From NCBI GenBank assembly GCA_905221605.1, contig CAJNDS010000080.1, positions 848,955 through 871,454 on the forward strand: a stretch of DNA of 22,500 nucleotides. Reading direction: 5' to 3'. This DNA is from Symbiodinium natans (taxonomy: Eukaryota; Sar; Dinophyceae; Suessiales; Symbiodiniaceae). Below the pieces are notes generated by a model. That model worked only from the letters and a program-made list of their open reading frames with translations, ran no database searches and was not told the origin of the DNA. The position numbers and the translations under genes were made by a program. Below, in pieces: positions 15,781 through 22,396 of this stretch (position 1 is the stretch's first letter; the number at the start of each line of letters is the position of its first letter).

Positions 15781-17520
15781 TTGGGTCTTTGCACAAAAGA
15801 GGAGCGGTGGATTGTGAGGAAGGCCTTGTACGGTTTGGCCGAAAGTCCTGCAGCATGGGTGGAGTGGCGAGACCAACGTCTTCAAGGCATGTCTTGGGTG
15901 TCAAAAGATGGACAAGCAATGAGCTTTCAGAGGTCCAACGCAGACCCAAGTCTGTTCCTTATTATGGCGCAAAAGAAGCCGGAAGATGTAAGCAAGTTGG
16001 TGGGGACAATGGGTCTTTACGTGGATGATTTTTTGATGGCTGGGACTATGACAGTGCTCCGGGAAGCCTTGGAACAGATCAGGAAGGAGTGGAAAACTTC
16101 TGAACCCGAGTTCTGTGGTCCAGGCTGTGGTGATGGATTCCTGAAGTTTTTGGGTGTCCAAATCTGGTATCGAAATGGCAGCTTCTTTCTCAACCAGGAG
16201 GACTTCGTCAGAGATTTGCTGAACCGAAGAGGGTATCAGATTGATGAAACTGGAAAAGGTAGTAACCTGCCAATGGTGAAAGAAACTCCAGGTGAAGAAG
16301 AGGAGGTGGATATTCCCTCCTTGCGAGCGGCTCAAGGTGCCGTAGGGGAGTTCCTCTGGGTGGCAATCAAAACTCGACCTGATTTGGCTTTCTGCACAAG
16401 CCAGTTGTCTTTGTGGACATCCCGAAGGCCGCGATTTGTGGTTAAAAAGGCTGAGGAGGTATTTCGATACCTTGCTGCAACTCCAACGTTAGGCCTGACG
16501 TTTGGTGCAATCGCAACATGCGAAAAAGAAAGGAATGAGGTGTTGCGTTATGGGCGAGGCGTCAAGGTGGTGGAGTCTTACGCGGATGCCAGCTTTGCAG
16601 CAGGTGAAAATGAAAAGAGCCACTCAGGAGCGGTGGTAGTTTGGGGTGATTGTCCGGTGATGTGGGCAACACAGAGACAATCAACCGTGGCGTTAAGTAC
16701 CGCTGAAGCTGAATTACATGCGTCCATAGAGGGAGCAACGATGATTCAGTCGTGCACCCCTATAATTGCCGCTTTGGTTGGAACAGGTGAAGAATCGCTG
16801 CAAAAGGTGCTGTATACAGATTCGGTTTCGACGTGCTCAATCATTCAATATCCTGCTGGTAGCTGGAGAACAAGACACCTGAGAATTCGAGCAGCTGGAG
16901 TCAGGTCTCTGGTGGACCGTGGTTACATGGTGATAGCGCATCTTCGTGGTGAGTATATGATTGCTGATCTGTTGACAAAATTGATGAGTGGACAGGTTTA
17001 TGCAAAGCAAAAGGCACTTTGGGGTCTCCAACTGTTAGTGCAAGGAACTGACTTGAAAAGGGCCTCTCTTGCAATGGCGGTCATGATGGTGGCTGCATCC
17101 CTGCAAGGGATGGCAACAGGTGGAGAAGAAGTGTCAGCTGCTGGTTTCTTTTGCTCAGAAGAAGGGGTGTGCCAGGTCGCCAACACATCTACGGTTATGG
17201 TTCTGGCTCAAGGTATTGAAATGGTTATCAACAATTCAGACCTTGTTGCGTATTTGGTGGCAGCAATCATAATCTGGGAATTGACATGGTGCCTCTTTCG
17301 GCGGCTGTACAAATGGCTGTGGATCAAGAAAGTGGTGGTTATTCCTGCGAGTGCCACTTTGTATACAACAGTGGGTGGGAACTGTATGCACGCAAGCAGT
17401 GACTGTGATGTTCTGCGATATTCACAGCCCAGGGCTAAGACGCTTTGTAAGCATTGCCTCAAGGATGGCTGGGTGGTGAATGCTGAGTTCCTTGGTGAGG
17501 AACGGGCCGCTGGAACGTAA
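15781..17520 (+). CDS. Pol part 3: reverse transcriptase palm with YVDD, RNase H, C-terminal tail
   Basis: It continues in the same frame directly after the TAA at 15778. Residues 14-19 KALYGL and 80-83 YVDD are the copia RT signatures; FLGVQIWYRNGSFFLNQEDF (about 123-142) is the RT-connection region. RNase H of copia type carries D269 (YADAS), E309/E311 (STAEAELHA), D347 (YTDS) and D396 (ADLLTK). Beyond usual copia length a tail of about 160 residues contains a hydrophobic stretch at about 487-504 flanked by basic and aromatic residues (RRLYKWLWIKK), suggesting a membrane helix, then a Cys/His cluster (C535, H537, C542, C556, C559) resembling a small zinc site. It ends at TAA 17518-17520. 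There is no start ATG at the beginning; it is translated only if the stop is bypassed or absent in active copies. Confidence 0.88.
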   Translation: MGLCTKEERWIVRKALYGLAESPAAWVEWRDQRLQGMSWVSKDGQAMSFQRSNADPSLFLIMAQKKPEDVSKLVGTMGLYVDDFLMAGTMTVLREALEQIRKEWKTSEPEFCGPGCGDGFLKFLGVQIWYRNGSFFLNQEDFVRDLLNRRGYQIDETGKGSNLPMVKETPGEEEEVDIPSLRAAQGAVGEFLWVAIKTRPDLAFCTSQLSLWTSRRPRFVVKKAEEVFRYLAATPTLGLTFGAIATCEKERNEVLRYGRGVKVVESYADASFAAGENEKSHSGAVVVWGDCPVMWATQRQSTVALSTAEAELHASIEGATMIQSCTPIIAALVGTGEESLQKVLYTDSVSTCSIIQYPAGSWRTRHLRIRAAGVRSLVDRGYMVIAHLRGEYMIADLLTKLMSGQVYAKQKALWGLQLLVQGTDLKRASLAMAVMMVAASLQGMATGGEEVSAAGFFCSEEGVCQVANTSTVMVLAQGIEMVINNSDLVAYLVAAIIIWELTWCLFRRLYKWLWIKKVVVIPASATLYTTVGGNCMHASSDCDVLRYSQPRAKTLCKHCLKDGWVVNAEFLGEERAAGT

Positions 17521-17698
17521 ACTTTTTCAAGTTCGAGGTGAAGAAATCCTCAATGGTAAGGGATTCGGCCAATGAGCTGAAGGGTCGTCCTGGAAGACGT
17601 AAAACCATAATGTGCATTTCAAGCAGCTGGCTGCTGCCTAAACGGTGGTTTTTGGCCCAGGATCTGCACCTCCAACGTGTCCTAGGAAATCCTAGGAC
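17521..17698 (+). other. 3' untranslated region of the retrotransposon with a small inverted repeat
   Basis: 178 bp between the pol stop and the polypurine tract, without a convincing reading frame. At 17679-17687 and 17690-17698 lie perfect 9-bp inverted arms (GTCCTAGGA and TCCTAGGAC) with a 2-base loop, each half itself containing the palindrome CCTAGG. The hairpin directly abuts the polypurine tract. Confidence 0.7.
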
Positions 17699-17706
17699 AG
17701 GGGGAG
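17699..17706 (+). promoter_or_regulatory. Polypurine tract
   Basis: AGGGGGAG directly precedes the 3' LTR and is the expected plus-strand primer position. Purine content continues upstream through AGGA with a single C at 17698. It is short, but position and composition fit. It overlaps the right arm of a small inverted repeat ending at 17698. Confidence 0.65.
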
Positions 17707-17929
17707 TGCGGAGCTGCTGCTGGTATTGTAGAAAAGAGTTAGTGTTGGGAGTTGAAAGGGTTAACAAACCCGGAAATCATGTTTGGCTCAAGACCCTGGG
17801 CAATGCGCCCTACAGAAAAGGTGTGTTTGGTTGTTCTTTGGGTTTTGTTGTTGGTTGTTCCAGGGGAATCAAGGGTTTCTGTTGGGGTTGACTGTTTGGT
17901 TTCTCGTCCCCCTTCGGTTGCCCCCCGTA
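17707..17929 (+). repeat. 3' LTR
   Basis: Second copy of the 223-bp LTR, with 222 of 223 positions identical to 8022-8244. Such identity implies recent insertion, because LTRs are made identical at integration. It is preceded directly by a short purine run and followed directly by the TAGGG target duplication and a (TTTAGGG)n array. Confidence 0.96.
17770..17792 (+). other. Spliced-leader-like sequence in the 3' LTR
   Basis: Same bases as 8085-8107, with the exact 11-base core at 17782-17792. It is the LTR copy of the same signal and adds no independent evidence, except that it lies inside the repeated part of the element and so is propagated at each transposition. Confidence 0.45.
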
Positions 17930-17934
17930 TAGGG
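17930..17934 (+). repeat. Target-site duplication, right copy (TAGGG)
   Basis: Direct partner of 8017-8021, abutting the last base of the 3' LTR. The flanking array continues in phase with the array on the other side of the element. Confidence 0.8.
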
Positions 17935-17965
17935 TTTAGGGTTTAGGGTTTAGGGTTTAGGGTTT

Positions 17966-18100
17966 AGGGTTCGTAGTCTTCGGGTATTTGCCTGATCTAG
18001 GCCATAAGGCCAGTGTACACGTCTCAGCAGCGAAGATGTAGCAATCGCTTTCAGGCTGTACAGCTGCCTTTTCCCCAAAAGATGGGAGACTGCTTTTTAC
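17966..18100 (-). CDS. Candidate exon next to the retrotransposon
   Basis: 45 open codons reading SSLPSFGEKAAVQPESDCYI then FAAETCTLALWPRSGKYPKT. An AAAAAGCAG acceptor lies at about 18090. The retrotransposon begins only 36 bp beyond, inside the array that would be the following intron, and is transcribed in the opposite direction. Confidence 0.4.
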
Positions 18101-18173
18101 TTTTGCGCACCCTACACCCTAAACCCGAAACCCTAAACAGCCCGAAACAGCCCGAAACAGCCCGAAACAGCCC

Positions 18174-18318
18174 TAAACAGCCCAACGCCACTTCCGGCCT
18201 CTTCGTCGAGATCTACCAGCAGAGCCTCCCGGGGGCTGTGGGAAACGAAAAGACAAGGCGTTTCGGCTAACTGGGCCCCTGTTCTCTCAGAACTCCAGCG
18301 TCCTCCGTGGACCTGAGA
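18174..18318 (-). CDS. Candidate exon, product unknown
   Basis: A minus-strand frame of more than 45 codons is open through the island; its 3' half reads PREALLVDLDEEAGSGVGLF and is preceded by a CCCACAG acceptor at about 18235, so the exon may start there. The plus strand also has an open frame (NATSGLFVEIYQQSL), taken as the shadow. Confidence 0.35.
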
Positions 18319-18491
18319 ATTAAGTTTAGGGTTCAGGGGTTGAGGGGTTTAGGGTTTAGGGTTCAGGGTTTAGGGTTTAGGGTTTAGGGTTTAGGGTTTA
18401 GGGTTTAGGGTTTAGGGTTTAGGGTTTAGGGTTTAGGGTTTAGGGTTTAGGGTTTAGGGTTTAGGGTTTAGGGTTTAGGGTTTAGGGTTTA

Positions 18492-18592
18492 GGAAGGGTC
18501 CAAAAAGAATGAAGGGTTCATCTCCTGGTCTCCCCCCAGAGAATCCCACAAGCGGTCGGTGGCCTCCTTCAGCGCGAACCAGCGCCCCCAGC
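18492..18592 (-). CDS. Candidate exon, product unknown
   Basis: After GGACTGAG at 18593 the frame reads WGRWFALKEATDRLWDSLGG then DQEMNPSFFLDPS, ending at TAA on the array border. The stop could be the end of a gene or lie beyond an unrecognised donor. The upstream 15-base string CCCAGAAGGCCTCAG recurs at 21647-21661. Confidence 0.38.
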
Positions 18593-18877
18593 CTCAGTCC
18601 CGAGAATGCTACGCAACCAGGAAGCTGAGGCCTTCTGGGGTTTAGGGTTTAGGGTTGAGGGTTTAGGGTTTAGGGTTTAGGGTTCAGGGTTTAGGGTTTA
18701 GGGTTTAGGGTTTAGGGTTTAGGGTGTAGGGTTTAGGGTTTAGGGTTTAGGGTTTAGGGTTTAGGGTTTAGGGTTTAGGGTTTAGGGTTTGGGGTTTTGG
18801 GTTTTGGGTTTTGGGCTTTAGGGTCAAGGTTAGGGACTTGAGGTGAAAGGTTGGTCTGTTAGGGTTTGGGGTTCAAC

Positions 18878-18941
18878 CTTGACACAGGGCTTGTACCGAG
18901 CTTCTGTAATCCAGGAAAGAGAAGTCCAGAACGCATGCACA
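18878..18941 (-). CDS. Candidate exon with good splice sites
   Basis: 64 bp. The minus strand shows a pyrimidine-rich tract and CGCTTAG acceptor directly before it and a CAAG/GTTGAA donor after it. The open frame reads CACVLDFSFLDYRSSVQALC. One of the better-bounded islands. Confidence 0.42.
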
Positions 18942-19137
18942 CTAAGCGGAGGAAACCCAGACCCTCCTAACCCTAAAGCCCCGAAGCCCAGAAAGCCCTA
19001 AACCCTAAACCCTGAAACCTAAACCCTAAACCCTAAACCCTAAACCCTGAACTAAACCCTAAACCCAAACCCTAAACCCTAAACCCTAAACCCAGAAAGC
19101 CCTAAACCCTAAACCCTAAACCCTAAACCCTAAACCC

Positions 19138-19228
19138 AGAAACCCTTGTCGAGGGAGCGGCTCAAGCCGTGCTTGGTCAAAGCAGCGAGCTGGTCTAAGG
19201 AGGCGCGGACGGGGCAAGGCCTCGAGAG
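19138..19228 (-). CDS. Candidate exon, product unknown
   Basis: Open frame reading SRPCPVRASLDQLAALTKHG then LSRSLDKGFWV between a T-run/TTTAGGG array and a CCCTAAA array. Boundaries unresolved. Confidence 0.33.
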
Positions 19229-19568
19229 GGTTTGTTGTGTCTTTTTTTTTTGGTTTAGGGTTTAGGGTTTAGGGTTTAGGGTTTAGGGTTTAGGGATTAA
19301 GGTTTAGGGGGGTGGGGGGGTGGAGAGCTTTCGGTCGCCACACTTTGGGCGGGGGGCTTCAAAGGTTTTTACAAGGGCTTAGGGCTAGGGTTTCGGGTTT
19401 CGGTTTAAGGTTTAGGGTTTGGGGTTCATGGGGTTTGGGACTTGCAGGATTTAGGGGGCTTTGGGCTGCTCGGAGGGCACATCTGAGAGGCGCGCCTCTC
19501 GCTACCGATGGTCAGGTGGACGGTGGGAAGCATCTCCGCCGGGCGGGGGCTCTCCTTTCACTTGCTTG

Positions 19569-19598
19569 CCCGGGGGGGGGGGGGGGGGGGGGGGGGGT
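19569..19598. repeat. Poly(G) run
   Basis: Twenty-seven or more consecutive G, with a second G-rich run at about 19729-19745. It directly precedes a TTTAGGG array. Run length is unreliable in any assembly, and the region is prone to quadruplex formation and polymerase stalling. Confidence 0.85.
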
Positions 19599-19705
19599 TA
19601 GGGTTTAGGGTTTCGGGGCTAGGGGTTTAGGGTTTTAGGGTTTAGGGTTTAGGGTTCAGGGTTCAGGGTTTGGGGTTTAGGGCTAGGGTTTAGGGTTCAG
19701 GGTTT

Positions 19706-19919
19706 AGGGCTCTCCTGTCGCTTGCTTGGGGGGGAGGGGGGGGGGTTTTGTTGTCAAGTCACGACAGACGCGCTCCCCAAACTGCAAGACCGCTCGAACA
19801 TCGACCGCTATCCAAGGAAGTCATATACATGTATAGGCTGTTTCATATAGCAACAAGAAGCATATTATATGACAGACTTATGCAGTAAAGTATAACAAAT
19901 TGAGTCTGAATGCTGGGCA
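19706..19919. other. Island without recognisable gene
   Basis: Holds a G-rich run (about 19729-19745), a short minus-strand frame (SMFERSCSLGSASVVT) and AT-rich sequence up to the foldback element at 19920. Nothing firm. Confidence 0.5.
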
Positions 19920-19980
19920 TTTGGGGTTTACGAAAATAGGGGACCCAATAAGGCGCCCCCTTAATTTCGGAAACCCCAAA
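19920..19980. repeat. Foldback element, family A, short copy
   Basis: TTTGGGGTTTACGAAAATAG on the left and a near-perfect reverse complement on the right (about 22-bp arms, three mismatches), with a loop of some 15 bp. It shares the arm sequence with 380-492 but lacks most of that copy's interior, and sits about 19.5 kb away. Confidence 0.65.
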
Positions 19981-20032
19981 AACCTCAACCCTAAACCCTA
20001 ACCCCTAAACCCTAAACCCGAAACCCTAAACC

Positions 20033-20128
20033 CTCATGGAGACTTTCGAGGCATCGTCCGGAGTCCTCCAAGGCGAGCGGCGCCTGCAAGAGTCGCTGAG
20101 GCCAGTCGGGCACCTCATCCGGCGTGAC
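20033..20128 (-). CDS. Candidate exon of exactly 32 codons
   Basis: Acceptor CTCGCAG precedes 20128; the frame reads VTPDEVPDWPQRLLQAPLAL then EDSGRCLESLHE; at 20033 the sequence passes into GGTTTAGGG, where a donor GT would come from the first telomere-type unit. The reverse frame (METFEASSGVLQGERR) is also open and is taken as its shadow. Confidence 0.4.
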
Positions 20129-20323
20129 CTGCGAGTTTTAGGGTTTAGGGTTTCGGGTTTGGGGTTTAGGGTTTAGGGTTTAGGGTTTAGGGTTTAGGGT
20201 TTAGGGTTTAGGGTTTAGGGTTTAGGGTTTAGGGTTTAGGGTTTAGGGTTTAGGGTTTAGGGTTTATGTAAGGTTTATATAAGGTTTAGGGTTTAGGGTT
20301 TAGGGTTTAGGGTTTAAGGTTTG

Positions 20324-20416
20324 GGGTGTAGGGGCCTTCCCGTGCTTCGCGAAGGCCAGCTCGACGCAGAGCAGGTCGCATGGTCCGAGGACGGGCTCGG
20401 GGTGCCTTGGATTCGG
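20324..20416 (-). CDS. Candidate exon, product unknown
   Basis: 31 open codons reading PNPRHPEPVLGPCDLLCVEL then AFAKHGKAPTP, filling the island between two TTTAGGG arrays. Splice sites were not resolved. Confidence 0.3.
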
Positions 20417-20653
20417 AGGGTTTGGGGTTTAGGGCTTGGGGTTTAGGGTTAAGGGTTTAGGGTTTATTGAAATTATTAAGGGTTCAGGTCCGGGGAAGTT
20501 TCGGGGAGTTTCGAGGAGTTTCGAGGAGTTTCTGTTTTGGAGATTTTTGGAATAATTTCAAGTTACAGGGGCTTGAGGGTTTAGGGTTTAGGGTTTAGGG
20601 TTTAGGGTTTAGGGTTTAGGGTTTAGGGTTTAGGGTTTAGGGTTTAGGGTTTA

Positions 20654-20829
20654 GTAGTGACGCTCTCAATAAGGTCCCTGCTTCAGAGAGCCAGAAGAGT
20701 GTTAAGAAGGGTTCCATGCCCTCCCCTGATGCGTCCCCTGGGGCCCCGCTATGGGCTGCTCATTGGGTCGAAGTCGTTTTGTGGCACTTCCCATGTTGCG
20801 GCTTCGGGGATTTCCTCCGGGGCGAGCTT
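20654..20829 (-). CDS. Candidate exon with an internal frame change
   Basis: From 20829 the minus strand reads KLAPEEIPEAATWEVPQNDF then DPMSSP and hits TAG at 20750-20752. From about 20761 a -1 frame reads HSGAPGDASGEGMEPFLTLF then WLSEAGTLLRAS into the array border. The two overlap and no intron could fit between them, so this is a frame lesion (again -1), a missing base, or one of the two is chance. Confidence 0.3.
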
Positions 20830-20871
20830 TTTGTTTTTGTGACGAGGGAGGGGGGGGGGTATAGCTCTTGT

Positions 20872-20960
20872 AGATGACCACATCTGCCAAGCAGCTCCTC
20901 ACCCAAAGCGCAGCTGAGTTTGACGTCGGAAAAGTTCAGGTCCAAACGCCAGGCCTCCAG
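20872..20960 (-). CDS. Candidate exon, product unknown
   Basis: Open frame reading AWRLDLNFSDVKLSCALGEE then LLGRCGHLQEL, lying next to a CCCTAAA array at 20983. The start could be after an AG at about 20957; the donor was not identified. It is followed by a pyrimidine-rich C tract on the minus strand. Confidence 0.35.
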
Positions 20961-21067
20961 TTGAGTTTACCACCACGGACAAACCTAAACCCTAAACCCT
21001 AAACCCTAAACCCTAAACCCTAAACCCTAAACCCTATACCCTAAACCCTAAACCCTAAACCCTCTCC

Positions 21068-21335
21068 TCAAGAGGGCTTCTTCCTTAGAACCGATTGCCC
21101 CCCCAAAGAGGAATCTCGCAGAGGGTGCCATGTCAGGGCTGCTCCACCCGCACCCCGAGCCCAAAAAAGAATTTTAGGGTTTTTAGGGTTTTTAGGGTTT
21201 TTAGGGTTTTTAGGGTTCTTAGGGTTTTTAGGGTTTTTAGGGTTTTTAGGGTCTTTAGGGTTTTTAGGGCTTTTAGGGTTTCTAGGGTTTTTAGGGTTTT
21301 TAGGGTTTTTAGGGTTTTTAGGGTTTTGAGGGTTT

Positions 21336-21367
<32 letters not shown>

Positions 21368-21536
21368 GGCTGAGGCTTTCTCAGACCCGTCCAACCCTGA
21401 CGCCCACAGAGCGCCCCCCCTACTCCCTGCCCCTCTCCTCGCCTGGTACTTGGGGCTCGTGAGATGACGCAGGCACACGCCGAACCCCAGGCGCCCCTCG
21501 AGGGCGATGGCCAGGGGCATCCGACTGTCTGCCTCT
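21068..21536 (-). CDS. Candidate coding stretch running through a 9-bp telomere-like array
   Basis: A minus-strand frame is open from the AG at about 21537 to TGA near 21068. The first part reads EADSRMPLAIALEGRLGFGV and RHLTSPKYQ, very protein-like; a GC donor (CAG then GCGAGG) at 21442 would end an exon there. Reading on without splicing gives Asn-Pro-Lys repeats through the array and then TWHPLRDSSLGGQSVLRKKP beyond it, in the same frame. Either the array is translated or the match of frames is a by-product of its 9-bp period. The exon at 21443-21536 is the better-supported part. Confidence 0.35.
21173..21370. repeat. 9-bp tandem array (TTTTTAGGG)n grading into TTGAGGG
   Basis: Seventeen or so 9-bp units followed by TTTTGAGGG and then TTGAGGG units. 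Because 9 is divisible by 3 and TTGAGGG lacks stops on the reverse strand, a minus-strand frame stays open through the whole array as Asn-Pro-Lys repeats, joining the islands on either side. Confidence 0.9.
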
Positions 21537-21900
21537 CTGCGAAGCGATTCTTATGCCGAAACCCTTAAACCCGAAACCCTAAACCCTAAACCCTAAACCC
21601 TTTAAGCCCTAGACTTCCTAAACTCCTAAACTCCTCAAACCCTTCCTGAGGCCTTCTGGGAACTGAGCCGGAAGCTTCCTACCCTAAGCCCTAAGCCCTA
21701 AACCCTAAACCCTAAACCCAAAACCCTAAACCCTCCTTGAAGGAGGGGTGCCACCTTAGCAGCTCAGGGGCCTCCCCGAAGGCTCTCCCTTCCTATCTGG
21801 ACCAGACCCAAGACCCGACCCAGGGAAAATGCGACATGGTTTAGGGCTTAGGGTTTAGGGTTTAGGGTTGAGGGTTTAGGGTTTAGGGTTTGGGGTTTAG

Positions 21901-21995
21901 GGCAGATCCTGCAAGCAGGGGCCTGAGAAACGCTGAAGAAAGCCGAGCCTGCGTGTCCGCAATCTCTATCCTTAACGAGTCGGTCAGCTCGCCTC
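21901..21995 (-). CDS. Candidate exon, product unknown
   Basis: Acceptor CACCCTGCAG precedes 21995. Two frames stay open: one reads GELTDSLRIEIADTQARLSS, the other RRADRLVKDRDCGHAGSAFF. The second fits the phase left by the exon at 22191-22267 if the two are joined. The donor is unclear (a GA dinucleotide at 21908, or further on). Confidence 0.35.
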
Positions 21996-22190
21996 CTGCA
22001 GGGTGCGGCATAGGTGGGGCGATGGGACGTGCGGTTTTGACTACTACTTTCTTCGCTCATGTGATGTAATCCTATTCTGGGTTTATAAACCCCATAAACC
22101 CTAAAAACCCTATAAACCCCAAAAGCCCTATAAACCCTAAACCCTATAAACCCTAAACCCTATTACCGGCCATTGCTTCATGTTGATTAC

Positions 22191-22267
22191 CTGCTAACTA
22201 TCCATGCATGCTTTTCTGGCCACCTCTCCCCCGAATCCACACAGACAGGAGTGGATGCCGCTAATTT
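22191..22267 (-). CDS. Candidate exon, product unknown
   Basis: 77 bp bounded on the minus strand by TTTACGCAG before and GTAATC after, both good splice consensus. One frame is open throughout: KLAASTPVCVDSGERW then PEKHAWIVS. It is the best-bounded island in the right flank. No family recognised. Confidence 0.45.
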
Positions 22268-22354
22268 CTGCGTAAACATGTCCAGAACATGTCAGATGAG
22301 ATAATGCAACAGCCTATGAGATTATGCAATATGCGTGCTTACATACAGATAAAC

Positions 22355-22359
<5 letters not shown>
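22268..22359. other. Unique sequence with small direct repeats
   Basis: AACATGTC occurs twice three bases apart (about 22275-22293), and a degenerate pair GAGATAATGCAA / GAGATTATGCAA follows. No coding signal; it would be intronic if the exon at 22191-22267 is real. Confidence 0.5.

Positions 22360-22396
<37 letters not shown>

Larger units (their letters stand above)
8022..17929 (+). mobile_element. Ty1/copia-type LTR retrotransposon, full length, coding region broken
   Basis: Seen: two 223-bp direct repeats at 8022-8244 and 17707-17929, each starting TG and ending TA; a 5-bp TAGGG duplication outside them; a primer site abutting the 5' LTR; a purine run abutting the 3' LTR; and between them gag, protease, integrase, reverse transcriptase and RNase H. 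The order IN before RT-RNaseH defines Ty1/copia (Pseudoviridae-like) rather than gypsy. At 9.9 kb it is about twice the usual copia length; the excess is a long gag N-terminus, a second protease module, a methyltransferase-like segment, an oxygenase-like segment and a C-terminal tail. The pol frame is interrupted by -1 displacements near 11235-11374, 13740-13757, 13886-13895 and 14060-14095, and by a TAA at 15778-15780. It is therefore non-autonomous as read here. Confidence 0.96.
17930..22163. repeat. Mosaic of interstitial telomere-type arrays, right flank
   Basis: TTTAGGG orientation: 17930-17970, 18324-18493 (long, nearly pure), 18639-18870, 19254-19310, 19598-19705, 20136-20332, 20419-20465, 20573-20653, 21173-21370, 21838-21902. 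CCCTAAA orientation: 18114-18185 (with CCCGAAACAG-type units), 18966-19146, 19985-20033, 20983-21062, 21559-21640, 21682-21735, 22080-22163. Unique islands of about 70-330 bp lie between them. The 17930 array is the right half of the array interrupted by the retrotransposon. Confidence 0.95.
44..22267 (-). other. Candidate minus-strand many-exon host gene(s) spanning the window
   Basis: Across both flanks most unique islands between telomere-type arrays have an open, protein-like frame on the minus strand, and several end in plausible AG acceptors and GT or GC donors. The parts are listed separately. If correct, the arrays are intronic and the retrotransposon lies antisense in the intron between the exons at 17966-18100 and 7711-7853. 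Open frames of 60-150 bp arise often by chance and the best of six frames was chosen by eye, so strand consistency and splice sites carry the argument. Exon order, phase and gene number are not established; no product is recognised. Other weaker islands with similar minus-strand frames: 2338-2442, 2616-2695, 2757-2885, 3026-3140, 3336-3423, 5196-5240, 5681-5740, 6568-6635, 7311-7375, 7555-7601, 21063-21150. Confidence 0.4.

Noticed and set aside
17521-17706. Separate envelope gene after pol
   Set aside because: Only 186 bp remain before the 3' LTR and no frame with signal peptide or glycoprotein features exists there.
19155-19165. Second spliced-leader-like GGCTCAAG
   Set aside because: Only 8 bases match, there is no T run before it, and it lies inside a candidate exon.
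21095-21352. Plus-strand Val-Phe-Arg repeat frame
   Set aside because: Pure translation of the 9-bp TTTTTAGGG array; no flanking protein-like sequence in that frame.
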